This document shows positions 56,904-63,962 of a stretch of 64,000 bases of DNA, piece after piece. A program made the position numbers and the translations under genes. The stretch lies in assembly GCA_965205235.1 (NCBI GenBank), contig CBDBGD010000005.1, positions 62,001 to 126,000 of the forward strand. The letters run 5' to 3'. The DNA comes from CBDBGD01 sp965205235. Its GTDB lineage: Bacteria; Chloroflexota; Dehalococcoidia; Lucifugimonadales; UBA1127. The notes under the pieces are model-generated. The model had not been told where the DNA came from. It was given only the letters and a program-made list of their open reading frames with translations, and searched no databases. How positions within the stretch are numbered: the first letter of the stretch is position 1; each line of letters opens with the position of its first letter.

Positions 56904-57967
56904 CGTGCCGTGGCTCCGTTGGCGGTCTCGGTGTGGACGAACTCGACGAGACGGGCGAGGACGTCGGGGTCGGCCTGGGGGAGCACGCCGTGGCCGAGGT
57001 TGAAGACGTGGCCGGGGCGGCCCCCGGCGCGTCGGAGCACGTCGCGTGCGCCGTCCTGCACGGCGTCCCAGGGCGCGAGGACCATGGCGGGGTCCAGGTT
57101 GCCCTGGATGCCGCGGTCATGGCCGATGCGCGCCCACGCGTCGTCGAGGCCCATGCGCCAGTCGACGCTGACGATGTCGCTGCCGGCGGCGGCCATGAGC
57201 TCGAGGAGGGAGGCCGCGCCGGTGCCGAAGTGGACCGTCGGCACGCCGAGGGGGTTGATTTCGTCGAAGATTCGCCGGGAGTAGGGGAGCACGAAGGCCT
57301 CGTAGTGGGCGGGGGAGAGGGCGCCGACCCAGCTATCGAAAAGCTGGATGACCTGCGCGCCGGCCTCAACCTGGCCGTGGAGGTAGCGGACCATGACCTC
57401 CGTGATCTTCGCCATGAGCCGGTGCCAGAGCGCGGGGTTGCCGAACATCATGGCCTTGGCGCGGGCGTAGTCGCGGGAGGGGCGGCCCTCGACGAGGTAG
57501 CAGGCGAGGGTGAAGGGCGCGCCGCTGAAGCCGAGGACGGCGGCACGGTCGCCGAGCTCGCGGCGGAGGATGCGGACGGTCTCGAAGACGTAGGGGGTGG
57601 CCTCCTCCGCCTCGACGATGCGGATGGCATCGACGTCGGCCTCGGTGCGGACGGGACGCTCGATGATGGGGCCGACGTCGGGCTGGATGGTGTAGGGGAC
57701 GCCCATGCCTTCGAGGGGGAGCATAATGTCGGCGAAGAGGACGCAGGCGTCGACGCCGAGGCGGTCGACGGGCATGATGGCGACCTGGGCGGCGAGGTCG
57801 GGCGTGGTGGCGAGGGTGAGGATGTCGTAGCGCTCGCGGAGGGCGCGGTAGTCGGCGAGGGAGCGGCCAGCCTGTCGCATGAACCAGACGGGGGTGGCGT
57901 CAACGGGCCGGCGGCGGCAGGCCGCCAGCATTCGTTGGGCTCCAGTCATGGGGGTAACGGTGGTCAT
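56900..57967 (-). CDS. hemE: Uroporphyrinogen decarboxylase
   Basis: Decarboxylates uroporphyrinogen III to coproporphyrinogen III. From ATG 57965-57967 (GGAGGAAC upstream) the protein is 355 residues: PVWFMRQAGRSLADYRALRE (the R-Q-A-G-R signature), VDACVLFADIMLPLEGMGVP (catalytic Asp), LGFSGAPFTLACYLVEGRPS, VIQLFDSWVGALSPAHYEAF and FNLGHGVLPQADPDVLARL. First gene of a hemE-hemH-FAD oxidase operon. Further upstream in-frame sequence is repeat-derived. Confidence 0.96.
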   Translation of the reverse strand: MTTVTPMTGAQRMLAACRRRPVDATPVWFMRQAGRSLADYRALRERYDILTLATTPDLAAQVAIMPVDRLGVDACVLFADIMLPLEGMGVPYTIQPDVGPIIERPVRTEADVDAIRIVEAEEATPYVFETVRILRRELGDRAAVLGFSGAPFTLACYLVEGRPSRDYARAKAMMFGNPALWHRLMAKITEVMVRYLHGQVEAGAQVIQLFDSWVGALSPAHYEAFVLPYSRRIFDEINPLGVPTVHFGTGAASLLELMAAAGSDIVSVDWRMGLDDAWARIGHDRGIQGNLDPAMVLAPWDAVQDGARDVLRRAGGRPGHVFNLGHGVLPQADPDVLARLVEFVHTETANGATAR

Positions 57968-58247
57968 GGGGTTCCTCCGGGGGGACAGGGTAGCAGAGGG
58001 GCGGCTGGGAGTGTAGGGGGTGGGGATGACCGACGTTGAGGGGCCCACCCGCCCGCCCTCGGGGGTTGTTTGGTATTGGGGGCACATCCCCCAAACCCCT
58101 TGCCAGAGGGGGGAGACCCCCTCTGGACACCCCCTGGAGGCGAAGTGTCGAGGTTCCTGCTTTCGCAGAGGCGACGATGTGGGAGCCAGCGCGCCGTCAC
58201 CCGCCGCGGCGCGTTGGGCTCTCCCACAAGGTGAGAGGCGGGGACGG
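57968..58247. repeat. Gap with GC-rich repeats
   Basis: GAGGGGCCCACCCGCCCGCC (58038-58057; also at 50753-50773), GTCGAGGTTCCTGCTTTCGC (58147-58166; a decayed TTCCTGC palindrome), and the CACCCGCCGCGGCGCG...TCTCCCACAAGG type family (58197-58232). No gene. Confidence 0.6.
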
Positions 58248-58288
58248 TGTAAAGCGACCTTGAACAACAGACAAGGATGCTTTACAGT
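58248..58288 (+). promoter_or_regulatory. Promoter and operator of the membrane protein/XRE pair
   Basis: TTGAAC (58260-58265), 17-bp spacer, TACAGT (58283-58288). A perfect inverted repeat, TGTAAAGC (58248-58255) and GCTTTACA (58279-58286), brackets the -35 and overlaps the -10, centres 31 bp apart: a likely binding site for the XRE regulator encoded downstream. Confidence 0.55.
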
Positions 58289-58332
58289 ATAGAGCACAAG
58301 GACAGCAGACTGACGGGGAGGAGGCGCAGACC

Positions 58333-58713
58333 ATGGAACAGGGCGAGAGACAATACTCGAAGCGAATGGTGCTGGCGCTGCTGGCCTACGTCATCCTGCT
58401 GGGCGTGTCGGTCCCGGTGACGTCGGCGTACCCCGACGCAGCGTGGCGCTTCCCGGTAGCCATTGCGCCGATGGCGGCGTTCATCTACGGGATCGTCGCC
58501 TACGTCCGCTACATGCGGAGCGTGGACGAGCTGCGGCAGCGGATCAACCTGGAGGCGCTCGCCATCGCCTTCGGCGCCACGGCGGCGATCACCTTCGGCT
58601 ACGGGTTCCTGGAGCACGTGGGGCTGCCGCACATCAACTGGTGGTGGGTGTGGCCGGTGATGGGCGCCTCCTGGATTCTGGGGAGCAAGTACGCCGAGCG
58701 TCGGTACCGATGA
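58333..58713 (+). CDS. Three- to four-helix membrane protein paired with an XRE regulator
   Basis: A 126-residue membrane protein of unknown function. Helices at about residues 12-31 (VLALLAYVILLGVSVPVTSA), 41-59 (PVAIAPMAAFIYGIVAYVR), 75-93 (LEALAIAFGATAAITFGYG) and 100-118 (INWWWVWPVMGASWILGS); the MRSVDELRQRINLEALAIAF segment is a recurring feature of small proteins found upstream of YozG-like XRE regulators. GGGGAGGAGG precedes the ATG. Its stop overlaps the next start (ATGA). Confidence 0.75.
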   Translation: MEQGERQYSKRMVLALLAYVILLGVSVPVTSAYPDAAWRFPVAIAPMAAFIYGIVAYVRYMRSVDELRQRINLEALAIAFGATAAITFGYGFLEHVGLPHINWWWVWPVMGASWILGSKYAERRYR

Positions 58714-58910
58714 AGAACCGACTGAGGGTGCTCCGCGCCGAGCGCAACTGGTCGCAGTCGGAGCTGGCGGACCGGCTGGGGGTGTCCCGGCAGACCGTGA
58801 ACGCGATCGAGCGGGGGAAGTATGCGCCCAGCCTGCCGTTGGCGTTCAAGATGGCCGGAGTCTTTGGGCAGGCCATTGACGACATCTTCACGCCGGATGT
58901 AGAGGACTGA
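58710..58910 (+). CDS. Small XRE-family HTH regulator
   Basis: A 66-residue Cro/CI-type DNA-binding protein, LRVLRAERNWSQSELADRLG then VSRQTVNAIERGKYAPSLPL, with a complete helix-turn-helix and little else (YozG-like). Coupled to the membrane protein by a 4-bp overlap; such pairs are usually autoregulated, and a perfect inverted repeat lies at the promoter (58248-58286). Confidence 0.93.
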   Translation: MKNRLRVLRAERNWSQSELADRLGVSRQTVNAIERGKYAPSLPLAFKMAGVFGQAIDDIFTPDVED

Positions 58911-58919
58911 GCCTCGTCC

Positions 58920-59027
58920 GGCTGTGCCGGATACCCCTCACCCGCCGCTTTGCGTCGGCCTCTCCCACAAGGGGAGAGGCGGGGACGAGGTCCGTCTGTC
59001 TTCGCGGGGGCAGGTAGCGAGGTTCCC
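58920..59027. repeat. CACCCGCCGC / CTCTCCCACAAGGGGAGAGGC repeat and TTCCTGC half-site
   Basis: CCTCACCCGCCGCTTTGCGT (58937-58956) with TCTCCCACAAGGGGAGAGGC (58961-58980), then the broken GCGAGGTTCC at 59017-59027 into which the IS30 copy is inserted. Confidence 0.65.
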
Positions 59028-60057
59028 TAAACTCACAAACGAAGTGCAACACCTGGTTAAGGTGTTGTCATGGGAAGACGATATAGGCATGTCACCATTG
59101 AAGAACGCTGTGAAGTGGCCCGACTACACGCCCTGGGACACTCGGTCCGTCAAATTGCGGCAGCTCTGGATCGCTCGCCATCAACCGTGGCTCGGGAACT
59201 GACGCGCAATGGGTCGCGGACCCAGGGCTATCAGCCTCGGTATGCCGACCAGCACGCCCATGCCCGGCGCTGGCGCGGCGCTCGCTTGGAACGGGATGCA
59301 GGGCTCCGGCAGCAGGTCCTCTCCTGCCTCAAGCAGGGCTGGTCCCCTGAGCAGGTGGCGGGACGCATGGCCATGGAGTCAGGCAAACCCGTCATCTCCC
59401 ACGAGAGCATCTACCGCTTCATCTACGCCCAGATCGCTCGCAAGAAGGACTACTCCTGGCGCCACTACCTGCCCCGCGGAAAGTCCAAGCGGGGATGGCG
59501 GGGACGCAGAGGAGGAAGCTCTGCCTCCTTCATTGCCCACCGACTTCCCCTGGCCCACCGCCCCCAGGAGGCTGCCTGCCGCCAGACCCCTGGCCACTGG
59601 GAGGCGGACCTGATGGCCTTCGGCCGCCGAGGCCCCGTGGTCCTAGCCCTGCACGAGCGCTACTCCCGCCTCCTCATCGCCCTGCGGCCCGAAGGGAAGG
59701 CCTCCAGCCCCATCGCCGGCGCCATCATGCAAGCCCTGAGCTTCTTCCCTCCTGCATGGCGCCAGACCGTCACCTTCGACAATGGCACGGAGTTCGCCCG
59801 CCATCACGCATTGCACGCGCTGGGCATTCAGACCTTCTTCTGCGATACCCACTCACCTTGGCAGAAGGGCGGCGTGGAGAACGCTATCGGCCGCATGCGG
59901 CGCTCCCTTCCCCGGAAGACCGACCTGGCGACCGTCTCCGACGCCCGGTTTGCTCAGCTCGTCCGCTCTTACAACAATACCCCTCGCAAGTGTCTGGGGT
60001 ACCGCACCCCGGCAGAGATCTATGCTGCCCAGGTGTTGCACTTGAAATGTGAATTCA
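59028..60057 (+). mobile_element. IS30-family insertion sequence, copy 2
   Basis: Identical in sequence and length to 40740-41769 as read by eye (offset 18288). Left flank GCGAGGTTCCC, right flank CCTTCCTGCTTTCGCAGGAA: as in copy 1 the element interrupts a TTCCTGC palindromic repeat at the same position and orientation. Identity of the two copies implies recent transposition. Confidence 0.93.
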
Positions 60058-60383
60058 CCTTCCTGCTTTCGCAGGAACGACGAGCGAATTCTGGCCCTCA
60101 CCCGCCGCGCGTCGGGCTCTCCCGCGAGGGGAGAGGCGGGATGTGCTGCCTTCCTTTTCCGTGGGTGGTCTGGCACACTGGAAGGTGTGGGGAGAGCGAT
60201 GATGTGTTCGGCTGTGGTGAGGGTGGCGCTGCGGGGGCGCTGGGGCAGCGCGCTGGCGGTGCTGGTTGTCGGCGCGCTGGCGCTGCCGATCGTGGGGCCG
60301 CTGCTGGACCACCACTACGCGGAGCGGGTACCGGGACACCTGCACCTCGCAGGGGTTGCGGGCGCGCATACGCATCCGTATGA
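59070..60383 (+). CDS. IS30-family transposase (copy 2)
   Basis: Residues 1-329 are the same as in copy 1 (HTH RSPSTVARELTR; catalytic Asp in HWEADLM and TFDNGTEF, Glu in GGVENAIGRMRR). With no stop inside the IS, the frame continues through the right end for about 108 flanking codons and overlaps the start of the His-rich gene at 60199 in another frame. The two copies therefore have different C-terminal tails (LPARERQGG versus LLSQERRANSG). Confidence 0.92.
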   Translation: MGRRYRHVTIEERCEVARLHALGHSVRQIAAALDRSPSTVARELTRNGSRTQGYQPRYADQHAHARRWRGARLERDAGLRQQVLSCLKQGWSPEQVAGRMAMESGKPVISHESIYRFIYAQIARKKDYSWRHYLPRGKSKRGWRGRRGGSSASFIAHRLPLAHRPQEAACRQTPGHWEADLMAFGRRGPVVLALHERYSRLLIALRPEGKASSPIAGAIMQALSFFPPAWRQTVTFDNGTEFARHHALHALGIQTFFCDTHSPWQKGGVENAIGRMRRSLPRKTDLATVSDARFAQLVRSYNNTPRKCLGYRTPAEIYAAQVLHLKCEFTFLLSQERRANSGPHPPRVGLSREGRGGMCCLPFPWVVWHTGRCGESDDVFGCGEGGAAGALGQRAGGAGCRRAGAADRGAAAGPPLRGAGTGTPAPRRGCGRAYASV

Positions 60384-60657
60384 AGTCGACCACCGGCACG
60401 CGCAGGGAGGGGCGTACACCGACGCCTCGGGCGCGCCGCTGCCGGCGGGCGCGGGCTACCTCCTCCCGCAGGAGGAGGCGGCGGGAAGCTCGGCGGGAAG
60501 CTCGGCGGGAAGCGGGCTGACGCACCTGCTGCTGCTTGCGCTGTTCGCTCTGCTCGTGCCGCCGATGATGTCGCTGATCGAGGTCCGCGGCCAACCGTGG
60601 CTCCGGGCCTTCACCCCTCGAACGGAGCTGCCACCTCCTCGCCTCGCCGCTGCCTGA
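60199..60657 (+). CDS. His-rich membrane protein
   Basis: A 152-residue protein from ATG 60199 (GGGGAGAG upstream). An N-terminal membrane helix (ALAVLVVGALALPIVGPLL) is followed by a His-rich outer segment, DHHYAERVPGHLHLAGVAGA then HTHPYEVDHRHAQGGAYTDA, with 9 His in about 40 residues, a Gly/Ser spacer with repeated GSSA, and a second helix THLLLLALFALLVPPMMSL. Likely metal binding (copper or zinc) at the cell surface. It heads a run with two further exported proteins and a polytopic membrane protein, suggesting one process. Confidence 0.7.
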   Translation: MMCSAVVRVALRGRWGSALAVLVVGALALPIVGPLLDHHYAERVPGHLHLAGVAGAHTHPYEVDHRHAQGGAYTDASGAPLPAGAGYLLPQEEAAGSSAGSSAGSGLTHLLLLALFALLVPPMMSLIEVRGQPWLRAFTPRTELPPPRLAAA

Positions 60658-60828
60658 GCGGGGGATACCCCTCACCCGACGCTGGGGCGTCGGCCTCTCC
60701 CTCAAGGGGAGAGGCGGGGGCCTTCGACAGGCTCACGGCGAACGGGGGGGCAAACGTCGAGGTCCCCCTGCCTTCGCAAGGTCGAGGTTCCTGCCTTCGC
60801 AGGAACGACGAATCTCATCAATCTATGG
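60658..60828. repeat. Gap with three palindromic repeat families
   Basis: CCCTCACCCGACGCTGGGGC and CTCTCCCTCAAGGGGAGAGG (60669-60715), CCTTCGACAGGCTCACGGCG (60720-60739) and GAGGTTCCTGCCTTCGCAGG (60784-60803). No gene. Confidence 0.7.
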
Positions 60829-61407
60829 GTGCATACGGATATGCTGCAACGCGCGCGTAGGACGCTGGTTCCAAGCCTGGTAGTGGCCGCGGCGCTGGGG
60901 AGCTTGCTGGTTGGCGTGGGGGCGGAGACCGCGGCGGCGAACGGGCCGCACGTGGAGAGCCGGGAGGTCTTCAAGGGCCCCGCCGGGCCGTACGAGCTGC
61001 GGGTGCTGACTGCGCCGGTGGCGCCGACGCTGCACCTGAGCATCGCCGTGTTCGACGATGAGGGGCTGCCGGTGCCGGGGGCGCCGAGCGTCGACGTGAC
61101 GGGGGTGGGGCCGGAGGGCGACTCGCAGGCGTCGGGGCCGGTGTCGGGCGCGGAGGTGTTTGCGAGCCCGGGGTGGTACGCGGCGGACCTGCCGGTGGAG
61201 TCGACGGGGGAGTGGACGCTGTCGGTGTCGTTGACGGGGCCGCTGGGGCCGGGCGATGCGACGTTCCCGGTCGACGTGCAGTCGGCCAGTGGGACGAACT
61301 GGTTCGTCATCGGCGCGTTTGCCATCGTCGCCGTGCTGTTCGTGCGGACGGCGTTCTCGTGGCGGAAGAGGCGCGGGCGGGCGTCGTCGGTCGGACGCGC
61401 GTCGTAG
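60829..61407 (+). CDS. Exported protein with C-terminal membrane anchor
   Basis: A 192-residue protein (GTG 60829; ATG 60841 also possible). Signal-anchor VPSLVVAAALGSLLVGVGAE, an exported beta-rich domain ANGPHVESREVFKGPAGPYE, VLTAPVAPTLHLSIAVFDDE and PGWYAADLPVESTGEWTLSV, then a membrane helix NWFVIGAFAIVAVLFVRTAF and a basic tail. The pattern (YELRV, HLSIxVFDxxGxPVPGA, W-x-x-x-V-S-L-x-G) resembles the FixH/YtkA-like exported domains linked to copper or cytochrome-oxidase assembly. Followed 40 bp later by a cupredoxin-like lipoprotein. Confidence 0.7.
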   Translation: MHTDMLQRARRTLVPSLVVAAALGSLLVGVGAETAAANGPHVESREVFKGPAGPYELRVLTAPVAPTLHLSIAVFDDEGLPVPGAPSVDVTGVGPEGDSQASGPVSGAEVFASPGWYAADLPVESTGEWTLSVSLTGPLGPGDATFPVDVQSASGTNWFVIGAFAIVAVLFVRTAFSWRKRRGRASSVGRAS

Positions 61408-61447
61408 CAGCAGAGCCGGGCGCCATCGGAACGGAGAAGGGCGTCTG

Positions 61448-62134
61448 ATGAAAATACGCAGAGCAGTGCTAGCTGCATGCCTTTCGACCATCGTCGCCGT
61501 CGTGCTGCTGGCGTCCTGCGGCGACGGTGGGGAGCCTGAGCAGCACACATTCGACATAACGCTGGAAGGTGGTGAGCCCGCGGGAGGCGCGGCCACCTAC
61601 AGCGTGAAGCAGGACGATGCGGTGACGCTGGTGGTGACGTCTGACCAGCACGCATCGTTGCACCTGCACGGGTACGACGTGACGGGGGTTGCGATGCCCG
61701 GAACGCCCGCGACACTGGAGCTCACGGCGACCGCGACGGGGAGCTTTCCGATTACCGTGCACGTGGGAGGCGGGCGCGGGCACGGCGAGGTGTTCGGGTC
61801 GCCGGTGATGCAGCCGGGGGACACGTTCACGTTCACGGTGCCCGAGGGACTGGCGGGTGAGGAGATCCTGTTCCACAGCCATTTCCATGCAGAGGTGTCA
61901 GGCACGATCATGGTGATGCACGACGCGTCGGCGCCGGAAGCGGTGGAGATCGACGTGCGGGACCTGGCGGCGCACCCGAACCACGTCATGGCCAAGGCGG
62001 GGACGGAGATCACCTGGCGGAACAGTGACTCGGTGAGTCACGGGATTGTGAGCGGACGGCACCCCGACGTCGGGACGGAGGGGCAGTCGCATGAAGAGGT
62101 GGAGCTTGGGCGGCTGGAGGTCCACCCGCGCTAG
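61448..62134 (+). CDS. Cupredoxin-like lipoprotein
   Basis: A 228-residue lipoprotein (lipobox LLASC, Cys24). Two beta-sandwich domains are apparent: TYSVKQDDAVTLVVTSDQHA then SLHLHGYDVTGVAM and ILFHSHFHAEVSGTIMVMHD, and a second with HPNHVMAKAGTEITWRNSDS then VSHGIVSGRHPD. The ITWRNxDxVxHxIVSG pattern is that of EfeO/plastocyanin-type cupredoxins, and the many His (HLHG, HSHFHAE) could bind copper. Start ATG 61448 follows GGAGAAGGG. It ends 2 bp before the next gene's GTG, so the two are co-expressed. Confidence 0.8.
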   Translation: MKIRRAVLAACLSTIVAVVLLASCGDGGEPEQHTFDITLEGGEPAGGAATYSVKQDDAVTLVVTSDQHASLHLHGYDVTGVAMPGTPATLELTATATGSFPITVHVGGGRGHGEVFGSPVMQPGDTFTFTVPEGLAGEEILFHSHFHAEVSGTIMVMHDASAPEAVEIDVRDLAAHPNHVMAKAGTEITWRNSDSVSHGIVSGRHPDVGTEGQSHEEVELGRLEVHPR

Positions 62135-62136
62135 CG

Positions 62137-63600
62137 GTGGCGAGGAACATGGGTAGGCTGGTCGTGCGTGCCCTGCCGATGGTCGGGGTGGGTCTGCTGC
62201 TTGTCGCGTGGCCGGCGTCGTCGGTGCACGCGCACGGGTTCGGGGAGCGGTACGACCTGCCGGTGCCGCTGGGGCTGTACGTCGCGGGGTCGGGCGCGGC
62301 GGTCGCGCTGTCGTTCGTGGTCATCGGGCTATTCGTGCGGGGGGCGCCCGGGCTGCGAGACTACCCGCGTCTCAACCTGCTGCGCTGGCCGGGGCAGGGG
62401 GTAGTTGGGTTCGTGCTGAGGGCGGCTGTGCTTCTGACGAGGGCCGCGGCGGTGGGCGTGTTCGTGCTGGTGGTGGCGGCGGGGCTGTTGGGGGACGAGG
62501 CGCCGACGAGGAACCTGGCCCCGACGATGGTGTGGGTGGTGTGGTGGGTGGGGCTGGCCTACGTCTCGGCGCTGGTGGGGGACGTGTGGGCGCTGGTGAA
62601 CCCGTGGAAGACGCTGTTCGAGTGGGCGGAGGCTGTCGTGCGGCGGGTGCGGCCGGGGGCGGAGCTGTCGCTGCGTCGACCTTACCCCGCCGAGTGGGGC
62701 GCGTGGCCGGGGGTCCTGCTGTTCGCCTGCTTCGCATGGGTGGAGCTGGTGTACGCGGACGCGGCGGTGCCGGTGCGGATTGCGCAGATGGCGCTGGTGT
62801 ACTCGGCGATCACGTGGGCGGGGATGGTGGTGTTCGGGAAGGAGGTGTGGCTGCGGAACGGGGAGGCGTTCTCGATGGCGTTTGGGTTCTTCGCCCGGTT
62901 TGCGCCGACGGAGATTCGGGACAGCGACGGGGCGCTGTGCCTGCGGCCGTTCGCTGCGGGGCTGCTTCGGCACGAGGCCGTGTCGACGTCGACGATGGTG
63001 TTCGTGGTGCTGCTGCTGGCGACGGTGACCTTCGACGGGCTCACGGCGACACCTGCGTGGGTGGAGGTGTCGGGGGCGATCGCGACGGTGGTGTCGGGCT
63101 CAACGGCGGTGGGGACCGTGGGGCTGGTGGCCGTGCCGCTGCTGTTCCTGGGGCTGTACGCGGGCACCTGCGCGCTGATGTCGGCGGCGAGCGGGCGGGG
63201 GCCGGCGGTGGAGGAGCTGGCGCGGGCGTTCGTGTACTCGCTGATACCCATCGCGCTGGCGTACCACCTGGCGCACTTCCTGTCGTTCCTGCTGGTGCAG
63301 GGGCAGGCGATCATCCCGCTGGCGTCGGACCCGTTCGGGTGGGGGTGGGACGTGCTGGGGACCGCGGGGTATACGATCGACATCGGGATCGTGGGGGCGC
63401 GGTTTGCGTGGTTCACGGCGGTCATCGGGATAGTGGCGGGGCACATCATCGCCGTGTACCTAGCGCACGTGGTGGCGCTGCGGACGCTGGGGGAGCGACG
63501 GGCGGCGGTGCGGAGCCAGTACCCGATGATGGCGCTGATGGTAGGGTACACGATGCTGAGCCTGTGGATAGTGGCGCAGCCGATCGTGGAGTCGGGGTGA
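62137..63600 (+). CDS. Polytopic membrane protein
   Basis: A 487-residue protein with an N-terminal signal-like helix ending SSVHAHGFGERYDLPVPLG and roughly 11 further membrane helices. Segments such as GDVWALVNPWKTLFEWAEAV, VFGKEVWLRNGEAFSMAFGF and YSLIPIALAYHLAHFLSFLL resemble proteins annotated, without strong evidence, as fenitrothion-hydrolase-like membrane proteins. Its conserved His and Trp in membrane segments and the cupredoxin neighbours make a metal or electron-transfer role possible. Start GTG 62137; ATG 62149 is an alternative. Confidence 0.7.
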   Translation: MARNMGRLVVRALPMVGVGLLLVAWPASSVHAHGFGERYDLPVPLGLYVAGSGAAVALSFVVIGLFVRGAPGLRDYPRLNLLRWPGQGVVGFVLRAAVLLTRAAAVGVFVLVVAAGLLGDEAPTRNLAPTMVWVVWWVGLAYVSALVGDVWALVNPWKTLFEWAEAVVRRVRPGAELSLRRPYPAEWGAWPGVLLFACFAWVELVYADAAVPVRIAQMALVYSAITWAGMVVFGKEVWLRNGEAFSMAFGFFARFAPTEIRDSDGALCLRPFAAGLLRHEAVSTSTMVFVVLLLATVTFDGLTATPAWVEVSGAIATVVSGSTAVGTVGLVAVPLLFLGLYAGTCALMSAASGRGPAVEELARAFVYSLIPIALAYHLAHFLSFLLVQGQAIIPLASDPFGWGWDVLGTAGYTIDIGIVGARFAWFTAVIGIVAGHIIAVYLAHVVALRTLGERRAAVRSQYPMMALMVGYTMLSLWIVAQPIVESG

Positions 63601-63640
63601 GGAGGGGGTGGGATGGTCCCGAGAGGCGCGGAGGTGACGA

Positions 63641-63669
63641 TTGACGTACAACGTCAATGGTGGTACGTT
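63641..63669 (+). promoter_or_regulatory. higB promoter with overlapping palindrome
   Basis: TTGACG (63641-63646), 17-bp spacer, TACGTT (63664-63669). TTGACGT-ACA-ACGTCAA (63641-63657) is a perfect 17-bp palindrome covering the -35, a likely HigA operator. The higB ATG lies 9 bp after the -10, so the message is nearly leaderless. Confidence 0.6.
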
Positions 63670-63678
63670 GCTCCGTAC

Positions 63679-63960
63679 ATGATACTCAGCTACCGGGACC
63701 GTCGAACGGAGCGCTTTGCTACGGGGGAGTCTGTACGGGAGTTTCAGGGGTTTGAAACGCAGGCGGAGAGGCGGCTGGCTATCCTGAACGCGGCGCCGTC
63801 TCTGAGAACCCTGGCTGGATTGCGCGGCAATCGATTGGAAGCCCTGCGAGGTGACAGGGATGGCCAGTACTCGATACGCATCAATCGTCAATGGCGTATC
63901 TGTTTCGTATGGGATGACGGGCCAGGGCCAACGGATGTTGAGATTGTGGACTATCACTAG
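63679..63960 (+). CDS. higB: HigB-type (RelE superfamily) toxin
   Basis: A ribosome-dependent mRNA interferase. From ATG 63679 the protein is 93 residues: MILSYRDRRTERFATGESVR, LNAAPSLRTLAGLRGNRLEA and LRGDRDGQYSIRINRQWRIC then FVWDDGPGPTDVEIVDYH, the HigB/GraT pattern (R-L-x-x-L...G-x-x-x-I-R-V/I-N-x-x-W-R-I-C-F). The longer frame from 63613 crosses the promoter and is rejected. The toxin-first order and the downstream ATG at 63963 fit the higBA layout. Confidence 0.92.
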   Translation: MILSYRDRRTERFATGESVREFQGFETQAERRLAILNAAPSLRTLAGLRGNRLEALRGDRDGQYSIRINRQWRICFVWDDGPGPTDVEIVDYH

Positions 63961-63962
63961 AG

